From an uncultured Alphaproteobacteria bacterium (GTDB taxonomy: Bacteria; Pseudomonadota; Alphaproteobacteria; RF32; CAG-239): a stretch of 64,000 nucleotides of DNA. This document shows, one piece after another, positions 40,909-49,976 of this stretch; position 1 is the stretch's first letter; every line of letters starts with the position of its first letter. Both the position numbers and the translations under genes were made by a program. The DNA lies in NCBI GenBank assembly GCA_934273635.1, contig CAKQSV010000002.1:62001-126000 (forward strand). The letters are read 5' to 3'. The notes under the pieces are model-generated. The model was not told where the DNA came from. It worked only from the letters and a program-made list of their open reading frames with translations, and did no database searches.

Positions 40909-41835
40909 CTATAATTTGAACATAAACAACATACGTCCCGTGGCGGACGGCAGACGGAACCACCAATCGTCATAGAACATCGTGTTGCTTGCTATATAAT
41001 CACGAACAGCGTTGCTTGGTAGGGTTGTGGTTGAAATTTTTACAGACGCCCAATACTCGTTAAAGTCGGTATAAATCACCAATCGGCAAACCAGACCTTC
41101 AAAAGTGGTGAACTCTATCGTACGGGTGTTGGCAAAGTTACCGACATCAAATTCTTGTGAGGACAGCACTTTGTCATAGCGCAAATCATTGAGGGTATCA
41201 AACAGCTGAAAATAATCGTAACGGCGGTAGGTGTGTCCGGTTTGCTGTTCCTGAAACGGCGCGCCGTCCTGATTGCGATAAATCGTATCGCGCCCGACGC
41301 TCAAGCGGTTTATATCCACACCGTTAAATTCGAGCAGCGGTTGGCGTGTCCACGAAACCAAATCTTGCGGCAACTGCACTTTCCAGTTGGAGCGATACAC
41401 CGCAGAATCTTGCGGATAGCGAACATAATGTATTCCCATTTTGTGGGCATTGGAAATTTGCACCTTGTATTGTTTTTGCTCGCTGTCGGTTACGGTAAGA
41501 GTTGTCCACTCGGTATCCGCCGGCAAAGGCTCGGTCATTTTACCACCCAAGCGCGCCGCGGCGATATTATCCAACAAGGTTCGCAACAGTTTAAACGCGG
41601 CGTAGTAATTATCGGCCTGAGACACGCGCCACATACCGTCATCATTATAGGTCGTCACATCGTCCCCCATGGCAATGGAGGCAACGTTCAGCGCATTGCC
41701 CTCCGCCGTGGCAAGAACTAAATTGCCGAGCAAGTTTTGGCGCAACTCCTTTTCGTTCCGATAAAGGCTCAAGCCGGTGGCAAACATCAGCACCAGCGCC
41801 AAGCCCCAAATTTTGATGAGTTTATTTGCCTGCAT
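40909..41835 (-). CDS. DUF4340-like protein of the Gld-type ABC operon
   Basis: The protein has about 308 residues from ATG 41835, with AAGGAG eight bases upstream. The N-terminal hydrophobic segment (LIKIWGLALVLMFATGLSLY) is an anchor or signal. The rest is a periplasmic repeat-rich domain of DUF4340 type: LYNEKEL-type start, ATAEGNALNVASI, DDGMWRVSQADNYYAAFKLLRTLLDNIAAARL, EQKQYKVQIS. It usually follows the GldG-like auxiliary gene, as here. It overlaps the GldG-like stop by 14 bases. The complex may export or act on periplasmic material. Exact cargo is unknown. Confidence 0.72.
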   Translation of the reverse strand: MQANKLIKIWGLALVLMFATGLSLYRNEKELRQNLLGNLVLATAEGNALNVASIAMGDDVTTYNDDGMWRVSQADNYYAAFKLLRTLLDNIAAARLGGKMTEPLPADTEWTTLTVTDSEQKQYKVQISNAHKMGIHYVRYPQDSAVYRSNWKVQLPQDLVSWTRQPLLEFNGVDINRLSVGRDTIYRNQDGAPFQEQQTGHTYRRYDYFQLFDTLNDLRYDKVLSSQEFDVGNFANTRTIEFTTFEGLVCRLVIYTDFNEYWASVKISTTTLPSNAVRDYIASNTMFYDDWWFRLPSATGRMLFMFKL

Positions 41836-43651
41836 GGTACTTCTCCTTGATTTTGCGACGGCAACGCGTTTCATAAAACCGCCAACCCAGTATCAGCAAC
41901 ACCACCCACGCCACCGGCACCACCAACGTGTTGACAAAGATTATGCTTTGCAGCTTGTCGTCATATGACTGTTTGATTTGATAGTCATAATAGCGCAGGT
42001 TGTTCTCGCCGTCTTTAATCTGACTGCGGATTTTATCCAGACGAGTTGAAATCTCCACATTAATCAGCTGACTGCCGGAACGAATCCCTTTCATGATTAT
42101 TTCTTGCTCCTGAGCCAATTCACGCAGGCGATTTTCAAGCGCGTTTACGGCTTTAACATAACGCTGATAAATCCGGTTATAAATAATTTTGCCCAAAGAC
42201 TGTCCGACCGCCTCGCTTTGCGACTTGTAGAGCGTGGTCATGGGCGCATAGCCGTTAAAATATTCAACGGCACGCATCAGCAACTGCCCGTTGTCATTGA
42301 GCTGTTCGCCTTCCAACCAAACATCATCACGCAACATGTCGCTATCGCCTAAAATCATCACATTGCCATCTTGCGCCGAATAAAACAAATGTTGATGTTT
42401 GGCTGCGGCGGCAACTGCTGGTTGGGAGACAAACGCCGATTGAAAGCGTCCGCGCAACCACCACCCCAAATGATGTTCTTTTCCGTCAGACTTATAAGCG
42501 CTGATAACGTGTTCTTTAGACTCGCTGTATTCCGCAACCGGATAAACACCGCCTTCACTCAGGCTAATCAGCGGCATGGCGGTCACGTCATCGTTCGTTT
42601 TGCTCCAAAACACCTCGGTCGCACTGCGCATTTTAAGGCGGTGTAACCCGCGCATAAACGGAACATCGGGGTTGAGGGCGGATTGCGGCAGGTCAAGCCA
42701 GAGAGGATAAGCCACCGGATAGGCGGTGCGGTCTTGGCTCAAAAACAGCGACTGCCCGAATTTTTCTGACCCCAACAAGCGATTAGATACTTTCAGCCCC
42801 CAGTTTTGCAACATGTGATTAAGTTGCGAAACGGTTTGTTTGGAGGTTTTGTAAAACGGCTCTTCAATCAGTTTATCAAGCGCCAAAATCAGGTTACCGC
42901 CGCGCAAAACATATTGATCAAGCGCATAATGCAGTGACTCGGAAATTTTATCGGGCGCGACCACAACCAAAGTTGTCACATCGTCGGGAATCTCCTCAAT
43001 ATTCGGGGCAAACTGCAAAATATCATAACGTTCCGACAGCTCTTGGGCAAAGGCATAATTGTTGTCGCCGCCGCCATAGGCGCGATTGATGATTTTATGC
43101 ACCGGACTGATAAGTCCGACAACCTTGCGTTCGGGATTGGTGAAGCGCGCCACAATCGTGGTCACATCTTTCTCCAACCAAAAAGAGCGTTCCAGACTAA
43201 ACGCTGGCAGAGTATAAGATTTGCCATCGGCGTTGGCAAACGTTGCGCCAAAATATAGCCCTTGTTGACCGTCGGCGGCAACATACGGCGACAAATTGTG
43301 GCTTTGCGCCTCTTTCTCGGCCTCGGAATAAGGCTGGGGATTTTTTACCGTGATAAAAACTCGCGCGGGATTAACTCGTTGATATTGGCGCAGAAAACGC
43401 ATAACATATTCAGGATAGCGTCCGTAATAGCGGTTGATTTCCGGCGAATAATAAACCGTAATGTATAAGGGCGTGTCTAATTTTGAAACCTGTTCAATAC
43501 TATACGGCGCCAAAGAATAACGCTTGCCGTCGGTCATATCCCACGCCGCGCCTCGCCCATAAAGCCCAAGCAATAATTGCAATGACAGACCGATAAGCAG
43601 TATGCCGATTATGACCAGACTGAGATTGTGTTTTGCCAAAAAACGCGTCAT
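41822..43651 (-). CDS. GldG-like ABC auxiliary protein
   Basis: The 609-residue protein has one N-terminal membrane helix (about 9-31, NLSLVIIGILLIGLSLQLLLG) and one near the C-terminus (IIFVNTLVVPVAWVVLLILGWRFYETR). Between them lies a large periplasmic domain of PF09822 type: DGKRYSLAPYSIEQVSKLDTPLYITVYYSPEIN, RFLRQYQRVNPARVFITVKNPQP and VGLISPV. Family markers seen are DxT-x-x-x-R-YSLS-like and D-D. It works with the GldA-like ATPase and GldF-like permease encoded next. The operon order ATPase-permease-GldG-DUF4340 is classical. Ribosome site GGGAGAA. Confidence 0.82.
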   Translation of the reverse strand: MTRFLAKHNLSLVIIGILLIGLSLQLLLGLYGRGAAWDMTDGKRYSLAPYSIEQVSKLDTPLYITVYYSPEINRYYGRYPEYVMRFLRQYQRVNPARVFITVKNPQPYSEAEKEAQSHNLSPYVAADGQQGLYFGATFANADGKSYTLPAFSLERSFWLEKDVTTIVARFTNPERKVVGLISPVHKIINRAYGGGDNNYAFAQELSERYDILQFAPNIEEIPDDVTTLVVVAPDKISESLHYALDQYVLRGGNLILALDKLIEEPFYKTSKQTVSQLNHMLQNWGLKVSNRLLGSEKFGQSLFLSQDRTAYPVAYPLWLDLPQSALNPDVPFMRGLHRLKMRSATEVFWSKTNDDVTAMPLISLSEGGVYPVAEYSESKEHVISAYKSDGKEHHLGWWLRGRFQSAFVSQPAVAAAAKHQHLFYSAQDGNVMILGDSDMLRDDVWLEGEQLNDNGQLLMRAVEYFNGYAPMTTLYKSQSEAVGQSLGKIIYNRIYQRYVKAVNALENRLRELAQEQEIIMKGIRSGSQLINVEISTRLDKIRSQIKDGENNLRYYDYQIKQSYDDKLQSIIFVNTLVVPVAWVVLLILGWRFYETRCRRKIKEKYHAGK

Positions 43652-43662
43652 TTTTATTCTCC

Positions 43663-44394
43663 CTACTTACGGCGGACGGCGACCGCGTATTGATTAAGCA
43701 CTAACGCAAACCACGCCGTAAAAATAAAGTAAACCGCGGCGGTTAAACTCGGCTGTCCCTGCGCAAAAGCCTGATAATTGACGCCAAAATTGAGCAAATC
43801 GTTCAAATCACGCATGGCAAACGGAAAAAACATTTTGAGCGGCGAGAAGACAACATCAAAATTAATGTTTTCAAGCAACCAACCGACAAATACCGACGAA
43901 ATATAAGCGACAATAACGTTGCCGTTGCACGCCGACACCAAGCACCCGACCGCGCATAACGCCACCGCCGCCAAAATCCACCCAAGGTAAGCCGACAACA
44001 AATTGAGCATATCAAAATCAACTAAAAACGAGGTATACACCGTAAAAGGAATCGTCATCAACAGCAGGCAAAGCGCAAACATCACCGCCGCCCAAAACTT
44101 GCCCCACACAAAAACCGAAATTTTAACCGGCTGCGTCAACACAAACTCCAATGTGCCCAAGCGGCTTTCCTCCGCCCACATTTTCATAGTCAACGCCGGC
44201 AACAGCACGTTTAGTATCTCGGGCTGATAGGCAAAAAATGAGGCTAGCGCGCGATTGTCATATTCAAAAAAATGCGCGGCGTAAAAAGCGGCGGCAAATG
44301 ACAACAGCAAATATACAAACGCCACGATATAGGCGGTATAGTTTTTGAAGTATCCCTTAAACTCTTTGGCGACAATGGTGCAAATTATCGACAT
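43663..44394 (-). CDS. ABC-2 type permease, GldF-like
   Basis: The 243-residue protein has six membrane spans: AYIVAFVYLLLSFAAAFYAAHF, VLLPALTMKMW, FWAAVMFALCLLLMTIPFTVYTSFLVDF, LLSAYLGWILAAVALCAVGCLVSACNG, VIVAYISSVFVGWLL and VYFIFTAWFALVL. The TMKMWAEESRLGTLEFVLTQPVKISVFVWGKFWAA stretch is the ABC-2 hallmark. It pairs with the ATPase gene upstream, whose stop is 2 bases away. Substrate unknown. Confidence 0.87.
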   Translation of the reverse strand: MSIICTIVAKEFKGYFKNYTAYIVAFVYLLLSFAAAFYAAHFFEYDNRALASFFAYQPEILNVLLPALTMKMWAEESRLGTLEFVLTQPVKISVFVWGKFWAAVMFALCLLLMTIPFTVYTSFLVDFDMLNLLSAYLGWILAAVALCAVGCLVSACNGNVIVAYISSVFVGWLLENINFDVVFSPLKMFFPFAMRDLNDLLNFGVNYQAFAQGQPSLTAAVYFIFTAWFALVLNQYAVAVRRK

Positions 44395-44395
44395 T

Positions 44396-45112
44396 TTATT
44401 TCTCCCCCGTCAGCAGGCGAAACGCCGTGTTCATATCATTGTCCGGCGTCAGCATTCTAAGTTCATCGGCGGGGGCGTTCCAAATCAGACGACCTTTATT
44501 GATAAGCACAGCTCGGTCTCCTACCGCGGCGACTTCTTCCATAATATGGGTTGAAACAATAATCAGACGTCCGCGGCTATATTCCCGAATAAAGCGGTGA
44601 ATCTGCTCTTTTTGATTGGGATCAAGCCCTTCGGTCGGCTCGTCCAAGATTAAAATTCGGGGTTTGTGTATCAGCGCGCCGGCAATCGCCACGCGGTGTT
44701 TGAAGCCCTTCGACAACGTATCTATGCGTTGCAACAAAACCTCGGAGAGCTGCAGATTGGTCAAAACAATTTGCAAATTCTCCTCAAACTCGGCGGTGGA
44801 AATCTGCCATAAATCAGCCACATAGCGCAAATATTCATAAACGTTCATCTCGCCGTATAACGGACCGTTCTCCGGCACATATCCGAGGCAGGCCGCTGCG
44901 GCTTTGTCCGCGCTTTGAACATTGTGCCCCAAGACCAAAATCTCGCCGCTGCTCGGGGTGATGTAGCCGCTTATCAGGCGCATGAGCGTGCTTTTACCCG
45001 CGCCATTGGGACCGAGCAGGCAGACAACCTCGCCGCGGTTGAGCGTCAGGTTAATATCGCGCAATGCCGCAACTTGACCATAATTTTTGGATATATGCTT
45101 TATTTCTATCAT
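44396..45112 (-). CDS. ABC transporter ATP-binding protein, GldA-like
   Basis: The 238-residue ATPase has Walker A LLGPNGAGKSTLMRLISGY (residues about 32-50), signature TLSKGFKHRVAIAGALIH, Walker B RILILDEPTEGLDP, and the switch His in IVSTHIMEEVAA. It is the first gene of the GldA-F-G-DUF4340 operon. Its start lies 153 bases from the divergent MlaD gene. Probable role: energising export of an unknown envelope molecule. Confidence 0.92.
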   Translation of the reverse strand: MIEIKHISKNYGQVAALRDINLTLNRGEVVCLLGPNGAGKSTLMRLISGYITPSSGEILVLGHNVQSADKAAAACLGYVPENGPLYGEMNVYEYLRYVADLWQISTAEFEENLQIVLTNLQLSEVLLQRIDTLSKGFKHRVAIAGALIHKPRILILDEPTEGLDPNQKEQIHRFIREYSRGRLIIVSTHIMEEVAAVGDRAVLINKGRLIWNAPADELRMLTPDNDMNTAFRLLTGEK

Positions 45113-45264
45113 TTTTTACCTTTGATAAAACTTGTCTATGCTTGTTATCCTAACAATACTTTCTTAAATTTTCACAAATATTTTTATTTTGCAAATTGTG
45201 GATGACAAACGCTTAAAATTATTTTATGTATATATTAATTGTAAAAATTCGGGAGATCCGTAAA

Positions 45265-45789
45265 GTGGAAGAAACTTACACAAAAGAAGAAACGCGCGCT
45301 TTGAAAGTGGGTGTCGGCGTGGCTTTGGTTTTGGCCGCCATCGTCGGCTTTAATTGTTTGACAAAGTCTAAGGTGGAGCATAATGACAACGGTGTTTATT
45401 ATCCGCTTAAGGCTCGTTTTGGGCGCACCGACGGTTTAATGCTGGGCGACAATGTGCGTTTGGCGGGCATGAATATCGGTCGGGTGGTGGACGCGCGCCT
45501 TGACGACCATTTTAATGCGGTGATGACGCTTGAAATTAATGACAACTATAAAATTCCGGCCGATAGCAGCGCCGCTATCGTCAGCTCGGGGATTATGGGC
45601 AATAAATATATTGAGATTGAGCCGGGCGGAGATGAAGAAATGCTCCAACCTAATGATGAGTTTGCCTACACGCAAGACGCCATGGTGATTGAGGAACTGG
45701 TTGATCGTATTATCAGTATCGGCAAAGCCAATCGCTCAAAATCTGAAGTTAAACAAATTGAAAAAGCCGAAAAAGAGCTTGAGGAATAA
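45265..45789 (+). CDS. MlaD-family outer-membrane lipid asymmetry protein (first copy)
   Basis: The protein has 174 residues from GTG 45265, with GGGAG about ten bases upstream. A frame extension to ATG 45226 lies across that site. It has an N-terminal membrane anchor (ALKVGVGVALVLAAIVGFNCL) and the MCE domain: YYPLKARFGRTDGLMLGDNVRLAGMNIGRVVDARLDDHFNAVMTLEINDNYKIPADSSAAIVSSGIMGNKYIEIEPGGDEE. G-x-N-IGRV and GIMGNKYIEIEPGG are family marks. In the Mla system it tethers a hexameric ring that shuttles phospholipids. No permease or ATPase of that system is adjacent. The next gene is a second MlaD. Confidence 0.87.
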   Translation: MEETYTKEETRALKVGVGVALVLAAIVGFNCLTKSKVEHNDNGVYYPLKARFGRTDGLMLGDNVRLAGMNIGRVVDARLDDHFNAVMTLEINDNYKIPADSSAAIVSSGIMGNKYIEIEPGGDEEMLQPNDEFAYTQDAMVIEELVDRIISIGKANRSKSEVKQIEKAEKELEE

Positions 45790-45800
45790 GGGAGAAGATT

Positions 45801-46259
45801 ATGAATAAAAAACCGGTTGAAACAATTATGGGTATCGTGGTTATTGTTATTGCGGCTCTGTTTTTGCTTTTTGCTTATCGGGTTTCTGACCTGCAGGTAG
45901 TTAAGGGTTATACCGTCACCGCGCACTTTTTGAAAGTCGGCGGTTTGACTATCGGTTCCGATGTGCGGATTAACGGTATTAAGGTCGGCACGGTTGTGAG
46001 CCAAAAGCTCAACCCCGAAGATTATGTTGCCGAAATTCAAATGAGCTTGGCTCCGGATATTAAGTTGCCCAAAGACAGCGTGGCCGTGATTGCCGGCGAC
46101 GGTTTGATGGGCAACAAATATATTAAGATTGAACCGGGAAAAGACAGCGAAGTTTTGGCAGACGGCGATGAACTAACCAAAACCAAAGATTTTAAGACGC
46201 TGGAAGATATGGTTGGCGAAATTATCTTTATGGTGACCGACAATGGGGATAAAAAATAA
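45801..46259 (+). CDS. MlaD-family protein (second copy)
   Basis: The 152-residue protein is again membrane-anchored (ETIMGIVVIVIAALFLLFAY), with an MCE domain having VTAHFLKVGGLTIGSDVRINGIKVGTVVSQKLNPEDYVAEIQMSL and AVIAGDGLMGNKYIKIEPGKDSE. It is more compact than the first copy, and the acidic tail differs. It starts 12 bases after the first and its end overlaps the DUF2155 gene by 17 bases, so all three are one transcript. Two MlaD copies could form mixed hexamers, which is inference. Confidence 0.87.
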   Translation: MNKKPVETIMGIVVIVIAALFLLFAYRVSDLQVVKGYTVTAHFLKVGGLTIGSDVRINGIKVGTVVSQKLNPEDYVAEIQMSLAPDIKLPKDSVAVIAGDGLMGNKYIKIEPGKDSEVLADGDELTKTKDFKTLEDMVGEIIFMVTDNGDKK

Positions 46260-47208
46260 GTTTACCGCTCTTTCGGTTTTGAGTTTGGCGGCGTTGACTT
46301 GCGGTTCGGCTCAGGCTGAGAACGTGGCGATGAACACCGCGCAAATGCAGGCCTTGGATAAAATCACAGGGCAGATGAAAGTTATTGAAGTGCCGGTGAA
46401 CGGCGAGGCTTCGTTCGGAAGTTTTTCGGTCGTGGTGCGCAGTTGCCAGACCACACCGCCGGAGGAAACGCCCGAAAATTACGCCTTTGTCGACATTGCC
46501 GATACTGACCGCAATGGTGAGACTTTTAACATCTTTAAGGGGTGGATGGTGTCGTCTTCGCCATCGTTGAACTCGGTTGAGCACCCGATTTATGACGTAT
46601 GGCTGCTCAAGTGTCACAACACGCAGGTGGAGCAAAACAAGTTGCTGTCCGCTGCCAAATTGCTCGAACGCGACAAGCTGGAAAGACATAAGGACAGCGA
46701 CTTGTCCAAAGAGGCTAAAATCGCCATCGAGTTGCAAGAAGAGCAAGCCCGCAAAGACGAACAAGCCAAAGCCGCTGAAGAAGAGTTTAAGCGTCGTCAA
46801 GAAGAAGAAAAAGAAAACAAGGCGCGGCAAATTGCCTTAGAGCGAGAGATTAATCAAACCCAACAGCAAACCGCCGAAGATAATGCGCCGGTTGACGAGG
46901 GTTATGACAGCGACGGTCCGGTCTCGTTGTTAAATATGGGACAGCGTACCGCGCCGCGTGAACCGCAGGATTTGCAGATGGAGCAACCGATAGCCGTTGA
47001 AGACAAGGTTGGCAGCGCAGCCTCTGGGAGCGCGACGATTGCCGAGAACAAGAACGAAGCTAAGGTTGAGGCGCAACCGGCTGTGGATTTGACCGGCGGG
47101 TCTGCGATTTTGGAAGATACGCACCATGAGACAATGCCGCAAGATTTGAATTTGCCCGATGATATTGATGAAATTGTGCCCCAGAAAGCATCGAAAACAG
47201 AGGAATAG
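46243..47208 (+). CDS. DUF2155 periplasmic protein
   Basis: The 321-residue protein has a signal peptide (MGIKNKFTALSVLSLAALTCGSAQA-E). The DUF2155 domain spans residues about 30-125: QALDKITGQMKVIEVPVNGEASFGSFSVVVRSCQTTPPEETPENYAFVDIAD and FKGWMVSSSPSLNSVEHPIYDVWLLKCHN. A long charged, Gln/Glu/Lys-rich coiled coil (about 130-200) and a disordered tail follow, longer than usual. It is typically found with MlaD in alphaproteobacteria, as here. Function unknown; links to outer-membrane lipid work are by context. Confidence 0.87.
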   Translation: MGIKNKFTALSVLSLAALTCGSAQAENVAMNTAQMQALDKITGQMKVIEVPVNGEASFGSFSVVVRSCQTTPPEETPENYAFVDIADTDRNGETFNIFKGWMVSSSPSLNSVEHPIYDVWLLKCHNTQVEQNKLLSAAKLLERDKLERHKDSDLSKEAKIAIELQEEQARKDEQAKAAEEEFKRRQEEEKENKARQIALEREINQTQQQTAEDNAPVDEGYDSDGPVSLLNMGQRTAPREPQDLQMEQPIAVEDKVGSAASGSATIAENKNEAKVEAQPAVDLTGGSAILEDTHHETMPQDLNLPDDIDEIVPQKASKTEE

Positions 47209-47216
47209 AACACGCT

Positions 47217-48134
47217 ATGGATATTGATGTCAGTTTTGTGATGACGGTTTATAATAAAGCCTATTATTTGCCGTCGGTTTTGAAAGCGTTGTTAAACCAA
47301 ACCGGCGTGAAAAACCCCGAGTATATTTTTGTGGACGACGGTTCTTCTGACGAATCGGTGGAGATTATTCGCGAGGCGGTTAAGGGTCTGCCTAATGTGC
47401 AGATTGTGGTTAATGAGAAGAATATGGGTATCAGCCGCACCACAAACAAAGCCATAGCTCTGGCGCACGGCGAATATACTCGTTTGTTGGATTCCGATGA
47501 TATTTTTCCGCTTGATTCAACCGAAGTATTGTTGGATTTGGCAAAGAGCAACAACGCCGATATGGTTTATGGCTGTTTCACCAAAACCGGAAAAAAACCG
47601 CAAGAGCTGACAAATTGCAAATTGGAAGATTTTACCTATAAATATAATCCGGACGCTTTGGACGCTGTGTTGAAGGGACGTTTTACCCGTATGGGACAGC
47701 TGATTAAAACTTCGGTTTTGCAAAGTTCCGGCGGCGCGGACGAACGCGTGTTTATTCAAGACGAATCGTTGCCGCTGCGGGTGGCGCAAAAGGCTCACGG
47801 CGCTATCAAGATGTCGGCCAACGTGGTGTTGGTTCCTCAAGAGTTGGGTAATTTTTCGGGCAACAAGTTGCAGTTGGATAATGACCGTTTTATGGCATAT
47901 TATTTTATGTTGGCGGACAATCTTGACACTCTGCCGAAAGACAAACTCGCACTGCTTTATGCGCGAGCGGTTTCGGCTTATTGGAAAATGGTTAAGAAAA
48001 CACACAAATTTCCTTATTTGCACGCCGCATTCAAAACCTATCTGATGACCAAGTTGTTTAAGCCTCAACCCAATATGGTTTGGTTGCAGGCGGCGTATGG
48101 CAAATTTATGGGGTTGAAAGGTATTCGTCGTTGA
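47217..48134 (+). CDS. Family 2 glycosyltransferase
   Basis: The 305-residue GT-A enzyme has the N-terminal nucleotide-binding start FVMTVYNKAYYLPSVLKALL, then the DDGSSDESVEII loop and the DxD-like RLLDSDDIFPLDS, typical of family 2. The C-terminal half is helical and unrecognised. No signal or membrane span is seen. It follows the DUF2155 gene by 8 bases and converges on mutL with no gap. The sugar donor and acceptor are unknown. A surface glycan is likely by family. Confidence 0.87.
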   Translation: MDIDVSFVMTVYNKAYYLPSVLKALLNQTGVKNPEYIFVDDGSSDESVEIIREAVKGLPNVQIVVNEKNMGISRTTNKAIALAHGEYTRLLDSDDIFPLDSTEVLLDLAKSNNADMVYGCFTKTGKKPQELTNCKLEDFTYKYNPDALDAVLKGRFTRMGQLIKTSVLQSSGGADERVFIQDESLPLRVAQKAHGAIKMSANVVLVPQELGNFSGNKLQLDNDRFMAYYFMLADNLDTLPKDKLALLYARAVSAYWKMVKKTHKFPYLHAAFKTYLMTKLFKPQPNMVWLQAAYGKFMGLKGIRR

Positions 48135-49964
48135 TTATCGGCGGTCGAACAATTTTTCGATTTCGGCTAAACTCAATTTAACATAGGTCGGGCGACCATG
48201 GTTGCATTGTCCCGAATGTTCGGTCTGTTCCATATCGCGCAACAGGCGGTTCATCTCGTCGATGTTCAAAGCCCGTCCGGCACGCACCGAGCCGTGGCAA
48301 GCCATAGTGGCGCAAACAAGGTGCATTTTCTTCTCTAAGCTGAAACCTTTGCCCCACTCGCTCATTTCTTCCGCCAAATCATGGATGAGAGTTTGCACCT
48401 CGCAACCGTTGAGCAGCGCCGGAATTTCGCGCACCAAAACCGCGGTCACACCAAATTCTTCAACACTCAAGCCCAATTTTGCCAGTTCTTCGGCGTTTTC
48501 AAGCAAGGCGACTTTCTCAGAGGAGCTTAAGTCAACCACCTCGGGCAATAATAAAATTTGCGAGGCGACTTTATCGCCGTTCAGCAAATGCGACTTGAGT
48601 TTTTCCATAACAATACGCTCGTGCGCGGCGTGTTGGTCAACAATCACAATGCTGTCTTCGGTTTGAGAGATAATATAGGTGTTGTGAAACTGCGCTTTGG
48701 CCACGCCCAAAATACCACCAGTGATATTTTCTTGCGGCATAGTCGTTAAATGTTTGTCCTCGCTCTCGACTTTGACGGAATAAAGGCTCTCGAGTTCAGG
48801 CAAATCGACTTGACGTCGGGGAGCGCTTGAGGGAAAACGCGACTGAAAAATCGGCGCGCGGTTATAGCTGTGCTCTTGCAAGGTCATGGTCTCGGGCACT
48901 TGCGAAAAATCGGGCAGATTGTCGTTGATAATTTCGTGCAAATCTAAGGTATGCGCCGTTTTTTTATCACCGTTAAGCAAGGCGTTGCGAATAGAGCTGA
49001 CCAACAATCCTCGCACCAACGCCGAATCAAAAAAACGCACCTCGGCTTTGGTGGGATGAACGTTGACATCCACGCAATCGGGATTGACATCAAAAAACAA
49101 AGCGCACATCGGGTAGCGGTTGGAGGCCAAAACATCTTGATAAGCGCCTTTGATAGCGCCAAGCAACAGTTTGTCACGCACCGGACGGTTGTTCACAAAC
49201 AAATACTGCGAGAGCGAATTGGCTTTATTTAAGGTCGGCAGGCTCACATACCCACTGATTTTCACATCCGGACGCTCGGCGTTTATCAACAGTGAATTGT
49301 CGCTGAACGTGCGCCCCAACACATCGCCGAGGCGTTGCAGACGGGCTTGAGCGAAATCGCCGTTGCAGGCGTTGAGACTGATTTTTTTCTTGCTGTCGTC
49401 ATAAAGATAAAACGAGGCTTGCGGATTGGCCAACGCAATGCGGTTGAGCATATCCACGCAATTTGCCGTCTCGGACGACGCGCTCTTCAAAAACTTGAGG
49501 CGCACCGGCGTGGCATAAAACAAATCGCGCACCTCAATACGAGTGCCGCGGCTGTGGGCGGCGGGAATCGGCTCGGACTTGACACCGCCTTCGACCGCAA
49601 TTTTCCACGCATTGTCAGCACCCTCCTGACGAGAGACAATGCTCATGCGCGAGACTGAGGCGATTGAAGGCAGCGCCTCGCCTCTAAACCCCAGATATTT
49701 GATATTAAACAAATTATCGTCGGGCAGCTTGGAAGTGGCGTGGCGTTCGGTGGCAAGCGACAACTCGTCACGGCTCATCCCCTTGCCATTGTCAGACACA
49801 ACTATCAGGCTTTTACCGCCGTCAACCAGTGTGACCTCAACACTTGAGGCGCCGGCGTCAAGCGCGTTTTCGACCAGTTCTTTAACGACCGAAGACGGAC
49901 GCTCAATCACCTCGCCGGCGGCTATCTGGTTGACAAGATTTGACGGTAAAATACGGATAGGCAT
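48135..49964 (-). CDS. mutL: DNA mismatch repair protein MutL
   Basis: The 609-residue MutL has the GHL ATPase domain: IAAGEVIERPSSVVKELVENALDAGA, DNGKGM and GFRGEALPSIASVS. The C-terminal domain carries the endonuclease motif DQHAAHERIVME (DQHA-x2-E-x4-E), and QCNHGRPTYV near the end is the C-x-HGRP metal motif. So this MutL nicks DNA itself, as in organisms without MutH. It lies upstream of nothing else of mismatch repair here; mutS is not in the window. It ends against the glycosyltransferase gene. Pgi starts 13 bases before on the same strand, so the two are probably co-transcribed. Confidence 0.96.
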   Translation of the reverse strand: MPIRILPSNLVNQIAAGEVIERPSSVVKELVENALDAGASSVEVTLVDGGKSLIVVSDNGKGMSRDELSLATERHATSKLPDDNLFNIKYLGFRGEALPSIASVSRMSIVSRQEGADNAWKIAVEGGVKSEPIPAAHSRGTRIEVRDLFYATPVRLKFLKSASSETANCVDMLNRIALANPQASFYLYDDSKKKISLNACNGDFAQARLQRLGDVLGRTFSDNSLLINAERPDVKISGYVSLPTLNKANSLSQYLFVNNRPVRDKLLLGAIKGAYQDVLASNRYPMCALFFDVNPDCVDVNVHPTKAEVRFFDSALVRGLLVSSIRNALLNGDKKTAHTLDLHEIINDNLPDFSQVPETMTLQEHSYNRAPIFQSRFPSSAPRRQVDLPELESLYSVKVESEDKHLTTMPQENITGGILGVAKAQFHNTYIISQTEDSIVIVDQHAAHERIVMEKLKSHLLNGDKVASQILLLPEVVDLSSSEKVALLENAEELAKLGLSVEEFGVTAVLVREIPALLNGCEVQTLIHDLAEEMSEWGKGFSLEKKMHLVCATMACHGSVRAGRALNIDEMNRLLRDMEQTEHSGQCNHGRPTYVKLSLAEIEKLFDRR

Positions 49965-49976
49965 TAAGTTTTATCC

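Noticed and set aside
40877..40973. Upstream start for the PAS kinase
   Set aside because: It overlaps the DUF4340 gene by 65 bases and adds sequence not typical of the domain.
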